Assembly (NCBI GenBank): GCA_900754435.1
Contig: CAAECT010000043.1
Coordinates: 1-5,266, forward strand
Source of the DNA: an uncultured Collinsella sp.
GTDB taxonomy: Bacteria; Actinomycetota; Coriobacteriia; Coriobacteriales; Coriobacteriaceae
Reading direction: 5' to 3'
Length of the DNA stretch: 5,266 nt
Every line of letters begins with the position of its first letter. The first letter of the stretch is position 1. A model generated the notes under the pieces. The model had not been told where the DNA came from. It saw only the letters and a list, made by a program, of their open reading frames with translations, and searched no databases. Both the position numbers and the translations under genes were made by a program. Shown here in pieces: positions 1 through 5,266 of this stretch.

Positions 1-201
1 CGCTGGCTGCGCGCTGCCACGCAAGTTCTCGACAATCAGGACATCGTGAACGAGCACAAGCAGATTCGCCGCGCTATCGCCGGTCGCGACCCCATCGAAG
101 CGAGCTTTTTGGTCAGCAAGCACCTGCATATGATGTTCCGCAACCAGACCGAGGTTCTGGACCAGTTCCCCGAGTACTTCGAGACCAGCAAGCTCCGCTA
201 A
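1..201 (+). CDS. GntR/FadR-family transcriptional regulator, C-terminal part (5' end outside window)
   Basis: The frame is open from base 1 and ends at TAA 199-201, giving 66 C-terminal residues. The piece is helical and fits the end of an FCD (FadR C-terminal) ligand-binding domain. It has the typical pattern NEH-x-x-I-x-x-AI-x-x-x-D (visible residues 17-30), followed by an alanine and then H41 in SKHLHMMF. In FCD proteins, histidines at these two places (H19 and H41 here) often help bind a metal ion that supports binding of a carboxylate ligand. The N-terminal winged-helix DNA-binding domain would lie upstream of the window, so the DNA target and effector cannot be guessed. FCD regulators usually control sugar-acid, organic-acid or fatty-acid catabolism genes. 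The gene converges on glmS, and its stop codon abuts a hairpin. I am fairly sure of the family and know nothing about the specific function. Confidence 0.75.
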   Translation, partial: RWLRAATQVLDNQDIVNEHKQIRRAIAGRDPIEASFLVSKHLHMMFRNQTEVLDQFPEYFETSKLR

Positions 202-238
202 CCTGCCAAAAAGGGACAGGTTCATTTTGGCAGGTTTT
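201..238 (+). terminator. Hairpin plus T-run just after the regulator stop codon; REP-like repeat copy 1
   Basis: An 11-bp perfect inverted repeat, ACCTGCCAAAA (201-211) and TTTTGGCAGGT (225-235), is followed by TTT, giving a TTTT run from 235 to 238. This is the geometry of an intrinsic terminator for the regulator upstream. The first base of the stem is the last base of the TAA stop. The 13-base loop (AGGGACAGGTTCA) is long for a plain terminator. The same arm and loop recur in opposite orientation at 2387-2425, so this is probably a dispersed palindromic repeat that also serves as terminator. Confidence 0.6.
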
Positions 239-255
239 ATCTGGTCAAATGAAAC

Positions 256-289
256 AAGGCCCGACTCCGCCACAACGGAGCCGGGCCTT
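256..289 (-). terminator. Rho-independent terminator of glmS
   Basis: A 14-bp stem is formed by AAGGCCCGACTCCG (256-269) and CGGAGCCGGGCCTT (276-289) with a 6-base loop. Read on the - strand, the single non-Watson-Crick position becomes a G-U pair, so the hairpin is best formed in the glmS transcript. It starts 24 bases after the glmS stop. The downstream U-tract is weak (GTTTCATTT). It may also act on read-through from the convergent regulator. Confidence 0.75.
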
Positions 290-313
290 AGTTGTTAGAA
301 CGACGGAACTCGA

Positions 314-2161
<1,848 letters not shown>

Positions 2162-2169
2162 AGGATAAA

Positions 2170-2175
2170 TCCCTT
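2170..2175 (-). promoter_or_regulatory. glmS ribosome binding site
   Basis: On the - strand AAGGGA lies 8 bases before the ATG at 2161. It supports the MCGIVGY start over the upstream in-frame ATG at 2224, which has no equally good site and would block formation of the N-terminal catalytic cysteine. Confidence 0.85.
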
Positions 2176-2235
2176 CGTCCGCTTGACTGCAAAACGTCCA
2201 CGCACAGGGGGCGCTGAGACGCATAACGTTCGAGT

Positions 2236-2241
2236 ATTGTA
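2236..2241 (-). promoter_or_regulatory. Candidate -10 box for glmS
   Basis: On the - strand TACAAT matches five of six bases of the TATAAT consensus, and would give a start near 2229 and a leader of about 68 bases. No convincing -35 hexamer sits 16-18 bases upstream (ATATCA, TATCAG or TATATC are the options), so the promoter is weak, dependent on an activator, or elsewhere. The palindromes at 2263-2295 would overlap or flank its -35 region. Confidence 0.4.
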
Positions 2242-2262
2242 CTCACGCAAACGCAAGCTGAT

Positions 2263-2278
2263 ATACCAGAAGTGGTAT
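2263..2278. promoter_or_regulatory. Palindrome ATACCA-GAAG-TGGTAT, possible operator
   Basis: ATACCA (2263-2268) and TGGTAT (2273-2278) form a perfect 6-bp inverted repeat around a 4-base centre. It shares its right arm with the longer palindrome at 2272-2295. It lies where the -35 region of the candidate glmS promoter would be, so a bound protein there could block glmS. The binding protein is unknown. Confidence 0.4.
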
Positions 2279-2295
2279 CTCAACTTAGATACCAC
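2272..2295. promoter_or_regulatory. 9-bp perfect inverted repeat GTGGTATCT-N6-AGATACCAC, possible operator
   Basis: GTGGTATCT (2272-2280) and AGATACCAC (2287-2295) are exact reverse complements separated by CAACTT. With the half-site at 2263-2268 this makes three related half-sites in 33 bases just upstream of the glmS candidate promoter. There is no T-run on either side, which argues against a terminator. TGGT/ACCA half-sites occur in operators of the GntR/HutC family that control amino-sugar genes (DasR, NagR), but the spacing here is different from those. Regulatory use is an inference. Confidence 0.45.
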
Positions 2296-2323
2296 CCGAT
2301 GCACACACGTCCAGCCGGTCCAA

Positions 2324-2358
2324 ACCACCACAATGGGGACAGGCACCTTCGTGGTGGT
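2324..2358 (+). repeat. REP-like palindromic element, copy 3 (GGGGACAGG loop)
   Basis: ACCACCAC (2324-2331) and GTGGTGGT (2351-2358) form an 8-bp perfect stem around a 19-base loop containing GGGGACAGGCACC. The GGGACAGG core (2336-2343) is the same 8-mer as in the loop of the element at 201-235, although the stem arms differ. Long-looped hairpins with a conserved GGGACAGG loop resemble repeats mobilised by RAYT (REP-associated tyrosine) transposases. No such transposase gene is in the window. Confidence 0.5.
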
Positions 2359-2374
2359 CGCGCTGGCAACGGCG

Positions 2375-2425
2375 TTTCCCCAGATAAAACCTGCCAAAAG
2401 AAACCTATCCCTTTTTGGTAGGTTT
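2375..2425 (-). repeat. REP-like palindromic element, copy 2, inverted relative to copy 1
   Basis: AAACCTGCCAAAA (2387-2399) pairs with TTTTGGTAGGTTT (2413-2425) over 13 positions, with one G-U pair on the + strand. The 13-base loop read on the - strand is AGGGATAGGTTTC, matching copy 1 (AGGGACAGGTTCA) at 10 of 13 positions. Identity with copy 1 also continues outside the stem through GGCAGGTTTTATCTGG, so the repeat unit is longer than the hairpin. The element ends only 7 bases before the -10 box of the LacI-family gene. Confidence 0.6.
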
Positions 2426-2429
2426 AGGA

Positions 2430-2438
2430 TGCTACAAT
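2430..2438 (+). promoter_or_regulatory. Extended -10 promoter of the LacI-family gene
   Basis: TACAAT (2433-2438) is preceded directly by TGC (2430-2432), an extended -10 element that can work without a good -35 box. The -35 position falls inside the right half of the REP-like hairpin (about 2410-2417) and shows no TTGACA-like hexamer. Transcription would start near 2445, leaving a leader of about 29 bases. Confidence 0.55.
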
Positions 2439-2449
2439 CTGGCTTGTAC

Positions 2450-2463
2450 TTGAAACGCATCAA
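2450..2463. promoter_or_regulatory. Candidate LacI/GalR-type operator TTGAAACGCATCAA
   Basis: This 14-bp imperfect palindrome is centred on CG, with TTGA/TCAA outer arms matching and two inner mismatched pairs. A central CpG with TTGAAA-like arms is typical of operators bound by LacI-family proteins. It lies between the predicted transcription start (about 2445) and the ribosome binding site of a LacI-family gene, the right place for autorepression. The match is imperfect and short, so chance is possible. Confidence 0.35.
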
Positions 2464-2468
2464 AGGGG
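2462..2468 (+). promoter_or_regulatory. Ribosome binding site of the LacI-family gene
   Basis: AAAGGGG lies 5 bases before ATG 2474. It decides the start, because the same frame stays open far upstream across the antisense of glmS. The MAKVKISDVAREAGVS terminus then fits the LacI family exactly. Confidence 0.85.
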
Positions 2469-2473
2469 CCGCT

Positions 2474-3586
2474 ATGGCAAAGGTAAAAATCAGCGACGTC
2501 GCGCGCGAGGCCGGGGTTTCGTTGGGCACGGTTTCCAACGCGCTCAACCACCCCGAAAAGCTGCGCCCCGAGACCCTCAAGCTCATCAACGAGACCATCA
2601 ATCGCCTTGGCTACCTGCCCAACCAAAGCGCTCGTCAGCTCGCGGGCGGCGCCACCAAGTCCTTTGGCCTGGTGCTCCCCCGTCTCGATCACGGCTTTTC
2701 GCTCCAAATCGCCAGCGGCGCCCACAACGAGGCCCGCAAGCACGGCTACGACTTGCTCATCGCCAACGCCGATAACGACGATATTCTCGAAGACCATTAC
2801 CTGCGCTATTTTATGGGCACGCAGATGTCCGGCGTCATGGTTCAGCCCATGGCGTCCCCCGACTGGCATCCGGCCATGACTAAAATGCCCGTGCCGATCG
2901 TCCATCTGGACATCCATTGCTCCGAGCCCGGCTACTACGTAGCGGCCGACAACGAGGCCCAGGGTCGCATCATTGCCGAACTTGCCATCGCCCGCGGCGC
3001 ACGCCATATCACCGTTGTGGGTAGAGCAGCATTTATGCAACTCACCCTGCGCGTCCTTGGCATTCACAAGGCCCTCGCCCTGCACCCCGATATCAAGATC
3101 GAAGTCATCGACGCCGGCGAATGGAATACCGCCGCCGACGGCTACGGCATCGGCGCCCAAATCGCCGCGCGCCCCGCCGACGAACGCCCCGATTTTGTCG
3201 TCGGTCTGACCGACGTGCTGGCCTCGGGCGTCATCTCGGCGCTGGTCGACAAAGGCATCGCCGTCCCCGGGCAAGTACGCGTAGCAGGTTGCGATGGCAA
3301 CCCACTCGCTTGGAGCGGATCGGTCCCGCTCACTACGGTAGCGCCCCCGGGCTACGAGATTGGCCGCAAGGGCGTTCAATTGCTCATGGAGCAAATCGAG
3401 AACAAGGTCCCGACAAAGACCAGGCATATCCACGTCAGCTCTGCCGCGCGCACCGTCACCGCGGTCACGGCCATCGAGGACATCAACCGCCTAGAACTCG
3501 TGCGGCCGTTCCTGCTGGAACGCGCCAGCACCCAGGCAAGCGGCCAGACCGACGCCACGGCCATCAACCTCGGTGCGTATCTATAG
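2474..3586 (+). CDS. LacI/GalR-family transcriptional regulator
   Basis: The product is a 370-aa cytosolic DNA-binding protein. Residues 6-25 (ISDVAREAGVSLGTVSNALN) are the LacI-type helix-turn-helix. The hinge helix follows with N50, A53 and L56 (NQSARQLAGG). Residues about 62-335 form the periplasmic-binding-protein-like sensor: FGLVLPRLDHGF at the start, YYVAADNEAQG (155-164) at the lobe hinge, HITVVG (178-183) and CDGNPLAW...PLTTVAPP...IG (273-297) near the end. The family is usually about 330-345 aa. This one has about 30 extra C-terminal residues rich in A, T and L, and the usual closing R-x-S box is degenerate (HVSSAARTVTA). The effector, probably a sugar or sugar phosphate, cannot be told from sequence. 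It is divergent from glmS, has its own extended -10 promoter and a possible autoregulatory operator, and ends in a strong terminator. The family is certain and the target unknown. Confidence 0.95.
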   Translation: MAKVKISDVAREAGVSLGTVSNALNHPEKLRPETLKLINETINRLGYLPNQSARQLAGGATKSFGLVLPRLDHGFSLQIASGAHNEARKHGYDLLIANADNDDILEDHYLRYFMGTQMSGVMVQPMASPDWHPAMTKMPVPIVHLDIHCSEPGYYVAADNEAQGRIIAELAIARGARHITVVGRAAFMQLTLRVLGIHKALALHPDIKIEVIDAGEWNTAADGYGIGAQIAARPADERPDFVVGLTDVLASGVISALVDKGIAVPGQVRVAGCDGNPLAWSGSVPLTTVAPPGYEIGRKGVQLLMEQIENKVPTKTRHIHVSSAARTVTAVTAIEDINRLELVRPFLLERASTQASGQTDATAINLGAYL

Positions 3587-3611
3587 CACGCCCGCAAGTA
3601 TGCTAAGTCGC

Positions 3612-3661
3612 CGCTCAAGCAAAAGGGGCCCGACCATTGCCGGACCCCTTTTGCTTGAGCG
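3612..3661. terminator. Bidirectional intrinsic terminator between the LacI-family gene and the HAD gene
   Basis: A 21-position inverted repeat (3612-3632 with 3641-3661) has one non-complementary pair and an 8-base loop. The inner part, GGGGCCCG (3625-3632) with CGGACCCC (3641-3648), is followed by TTTT on the + strand. The mirror image on the - strand also ends in CCCCTTTT, and there the odd pair becomes G-U. It lies 26 bases after the LacI-family stop and 39 bases beyond the HAD stop, so it can end both convergent transcripts. The outer GCTCAAGC arms lengthen the stem well beyond what termination needs. Confidence 0.85.
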
Positions 3662-3699
3662 CAAACGTGGGCAATTGCTCGTTTCAACACCGCAATTGT

Positions 3700-4350
3700 C
3701 TAGCGCACGGCCTTGACCGCCGCCGCCAGATCGAACAGCGTATCGAGCACGGCCTCGCAGCCATCCACCACGTCCTGCGGCAGCGACACGATATCGGGGA
3801 CGGCGAAGACATGGCATCCGGCCGTGATGCCCGAGACGCAGCCGTTGCGCGAATCCTCGACCACGGCACATTCCTCGGGAGCAAAGCCCGCGCGCTCGCA
3901 GGCGAGCAGATACATCTCGGGGTCGGGCTTGCCGTGCACGACGTCCTCGCCACACGTTACCGTTTCAAACTTGTCAAAAAGACCGACCATCTTAAGGTTG
4001 CGCTCGGCCGTAACGAGGCGCGACGACGTCGCTAGACCCACGTGATAGCCCGCAGCCAGCAGCTCGTCTAGGCACTCGGCGGCGCCGGCCTTAAGTTCCA
4101 GTTCGGTCTTGACCATCTCGTCACGAATCTCCTTGTGGCGGACATAGACCGCCTCGGTGGTTTCATGGCTGCCGTAATGCTCATCAAGGATGTCCATAAC
4201 ATCGGGCAGCGTGCGGCCGATAAACTGATGAATCAGCGCTTCATCAATCGCGAGCCCCAGCTCAGCGGCGCCTGCCTTCCAGGCCTTAATCCCCAAACGC
4301 TCGGTATCGACCAGCGTTCCATCCATGTCAAAAATAACAGCCTTGATCAT
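3700..4350 (-). CDS. HAD-superfamily hydrolase, beta-phosphoglucomutase/sugar-phosphatase-like
   Basis: This 216-aa cytosolic protein has all HAD motifs. Motif I is DMDGT (residues 8-12; D8 nucleophile and D10 acid/base). Motif II is ATSS (107-110). The motif III lysine is K141 in GKPDPEMY. Motif IV is VVEDSRNG with E165 and D166 for Mg2+. An alpha-helical cap of the C1 type spans about residues 15-85. GKPDPEMY and VVEDSRNG are typical of the beta-phosphoglucomutase and phosphoglycolate/sugar phosphatase subgroup, so the substrate is probably a small phosphorylated sugar or related metabolite. Motifs alone do not separate mutase from phosphatase. The frame stays open 29 codons upstream, but the start at 4350 is chosen because MIKAVIFDMDGT is the standard N-terminus and GGGGGA precedes it by 5 bases. 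The gene stands alone, convergent with the LacI-family gene and divergent from larE. Confidence 0.93.
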   Translation of the reverse strand: MIKAVIFDMDGTLVDTERLGIKAWKAGAAELGLAIDEALIHQFIGRTLPDVMDILDEHYGSHETTEAVYVRHKEIRDEMVKTELELKAGAAECLDELLAAGYHVGLATSSRLVTAERNLKMVGLFDKFETVTCGEDVVHGKPDPEMYLLACERAGFAPEECAVVEDSRNGCVSGITAGCHVFAVPDIVSLPQDVVDGCEAVLDTLFDLAAAVKAVR

Positions 4351-4355
4351 ATCGG

Positions 4356-4361
4356 TCCCCC
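4356..4361 (-). promoter_or_regulatory. Ribosome binding site of the HAD gene
   Basis: On the - strand GGGGGA sits 5 bases before the ATG at 4350. It favours this start over the in-frame ATG at 4437, which would add a non-conserved 29-residue leader. Confidence 0.75.
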
Positions 4362-4410
4362 ATCGACTCTCGCTGTCGCGTTGCTGCAACTCTACCGCAT
4401 TTGGCAACTT

Positions 4411-4425
4411 GTATATAACGTATAT
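4411..4425. promoter_or_regulatory. AT-rich dyad in the HAD/larE divergent region, possible promoter or operator
   Basis: ATATA-ACG-TATAT (4413-4425) is a small perfect dyad inside the only AT-rich stretch of this 173-bp intergenic region. GTATAT also repeats directly at 4411 and 4420. On the - strand TATATA (4412-4417) or TATACA (4410-4415) could be the -10 box of the HAD gene, but no good -35 hexamer is at the right distance. Confidence 0.3.
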
Positions 4426-4483
4426 GCCATATTGCACTTTCGTTACACAGATAGAAGTCTTATGGCAAGTAACGCATTAGGAT

Positions 4484-4489
4484 TATAGT
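4484..4489 (+). promoter_or_regulatory. Candidate -10 box for larE
   Basis: TATAGT matches TATAAT at five of six bases and would start transcription near 4496, giving a leader of about 28 bases. The best -35 option, TTATGG (4460-4465) at an 18-base spacing, is poor. Confidence 0.35.
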
Positions 4490-4523
4490 TTTCGATCGAG
4501 TACTCAACGATAAGGATCGTTTC

Positions 4524-5266
4524 ATGATTTTAGACACCACGGCACCCGCAGAGGAGCTTCAAGACAAGCTATCGGCGCTCGAACAGCTGCTTTTGGCATA
4601 CGGGCGCGTGGCTATCGGGTTTTCCGGCGGCGTTGACAGCAGCTTTTTGGCCGCCGTATGCGCCCGCATCATGCCTGCCAATACCCTCCTCGTCCATCTC
4701 ACCACGCCGCTCATCGGCACGCCCGAACAGGCCTCGTTTGAGCGGTCCGTTGATGGACAAGCCAATGAAGGGGCACATTTTAAGCTCCCCGTGCTCAATC
4801 TTTCGGTGGATCAGCTGCAGCTCCCCCAAGTAGCCTGCAACGATGCTAATCGCTGCTACCACTGCAAGCACGCCGGCTTTACCGCCATCGTCAACCACGC
4901 CAAGTCGCTCGGCTTTCCCACCGTCATCGATGGCAGCAATGCAAGCGATCGCGGTGACTACCGCCCCGGCATGCGTGCGGCAGAAGAGCTCGGCGTACGC
5001 TCACCCCTTATGGAGGTCGGCTTTACCAAGGACGAAGAGCGCGAGCTGCTGCGCGCATGGGGCTATCCCGTTTGGAACCTACCGGCGGGAGCATGTCTTG
5101 CCACCCGCGTCCCCACGGACGAGGAGCTTACGCGCGAGAAGGTCGATTTAATCCGCGCCTGCGAGGATTACCTGCACGATCTTGATCTGGCACAGGTACG
5201 CGCGCGCTTGGTCGGCGGCTGCATGCATATCGAGGCCGCACCCGCAGATGTCGCCAAGATTGCCAC
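4524..5266 (+). CDS. larE: LarE-type ATP-dependent sacrificial sulfur transferase (3' end outside window)
   Basis: The first 247 residues are present and the frame is open to the window edge. The start ATG has AAGGA (4512-4516) 7 bases upstream. SGGVDSS (residues 34-40) is the ATP-pyrophosphatase P-loop. RCYHCK (110-115) and DGSN (136-139) with DYRPGMRAAEELGVRSPL (145-162) follow, all typical of the LarE/ExsB-like group. PAGACLATR (187-195) places C191 where LarE carries the cysteine that gives up its sulfur. LarE adenylates and then sulfurates the carboxylates of the nicotinic-acid-derived dinucleotide to build the nickel-pincer cofactor of lactate racemase and related LarA enzymes. No larA, larB or larC is visible, so the partner genes must lie downstream or elsewhere. 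The Lactiplantibacillus enzyme is about 276 aa, so roughly 30 residues are probably missing. Family assignment is strong; the cellular role as nickel-pincer synthesis is inferred from the family. Confidence 0.88.
   Translation, partial: MILDTTAPAEELQDKLSALEQLLLAYGRVAIGFSGGVDSSFLAAVCARIMPANTLLVHLTTPLIGTPEQASFERSVDGQANEGAHFKLPVLNLSVDQLQLPQVACNDANRCYHCKHAGFTAIVNHAKSLGFPTVIDGSNASDRGDYRPGMRAAEELGVRSPLMEVGFTKDEERELLRAWGYPVWNLPAGACLATRVPTDEELTREKVDLIRACEDYLHDLDLAQVRARLVGGCMHIEAAPADVAKIA

Larger units (their letters stand above)
2162..2473. other. 312-bp divergent intergenic region between glmS and the LacI-family gene
   Basis: I see no credible gene here. From the glmS side it holds the glmS leader (about 2162-2229), a candidate TACAAT -10 box at 2236-2241 (- strand), a group of ATACCA/TGGTAT palindromes (2263-2295), an apparently empty stretch (2296-2323), two REP-like hairpins (2324-2358 and 2387-2425), and the promoter, a possible operator and the ribosome binding site of the LacI-family gene (2430-2473). 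No glmS ribozyme core was recognised on the - strand. Confidence 0.8.

Noticed and set aside
2162..2224. Longer glmS start at 2224 (21 extra N-terminal residues)
   Set aside because: GlmS needs Cys as the mature first residue, and AAGGGA sits correctly before the ATG at 2161.
2162..2320. Possible glmS ribozyme in the glmS leader
   Set aside because: I could not recognise the conserved glmS ribozyme core on the - strand, and the leader implied by the TACAAT box is only about 68 bases. A covariance-model search (Rfam glmS) would settle it.
2432..3433. 333-codon open frame on the - strand antisense to the LacI-family gene
   Set aside because: The translation is low-complexity and Gly/Ala/Val-rich with no domain. 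The + strand frame is an unmistakable LacI protein.
3671..3698. Direct repeat GCAATTG (3671-3677 and 3692-3698)
   Set aside because: It is a 7-mer containing a common palindrome, within expectation by chance, and has no other structure around it.
4351..4437. Longer HAD start at 4437
   Set aside because: The extra 29 residues are not family-like, and a GGGGGA site precedes the ATG at 4350.
4135..4488. 117-codon + strand frame antisense to the HAD gene and running into the larE promoter region
   Set aside because: It has no domain or ribosome binding site, and more than half of it lies opposite the well-supported HAD coding sequence.

Overview
The window looks like a stretch of chromosome from a high-GC Gram-positive gut actinobacterium, most likely Coriobacteriia such as Collinsella. 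I infer this from the GC-rich third codon positions, the clear Shine-Dalgarno sites, the gene mix and GGGACAGG-type palindromic repeats. The genus is a guess from pattern memory, not a measured match. Nothing here looks like a phage, plasmid, CRISPR array or large mobile element.

Layout from left to right: (1) the last 66 codons of a GntR/FadR-type (FCD domain) regulator on the + strand, ending at 201. Its stop codon runs into a REP-like hairpin, and a second hairpin (256-289) terminates the convergent glmS. (2) glmS on the - strand (314-2161), a complete glucosamine-6-phosphate synthase of 615 aa. (3) A 312-bp divergent intergenic region (2162-2473). It holds a candidate glmS promoter, a cluster of GTGGTATCT/AGATACCAC palindromes, a composite of two REP-like elements and the promoter of the next gene. 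(4) A LacI/GalR-family regulator on the + strand (2474-3586). (5) A strong bidirectional terminator (3612-3661). (6) A HAD-superfamily sugar-phosphate phosphatase or phosphoglucomutase-like gene on the - strand (3700-4350). (7) A 173-bp divergent intergenic region. (8) The first 247 codons of a LarE-type sulfur transferase on the + strand (4524 to the window end).

The genes are all singletons in alternating orientation, so this is ordinary core or accessory chromosome and not one operon. GlmS makes glucosamine-6-phosphate for cell-wall precursors. The divergent LacI-family regulator could control itself, glmS or a distant sugar locus, and the sequence alone does not settle which. The HAD protein and LarE have no evident functional link to GlmS here.

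I did not find a clearly new biological system. The observations most worth checking are the three hairpins that share a GGGAYAGG loop, two of them lying at a stop codon and at a promoter, and the unexplained palindrome cluster upstream of glmS.
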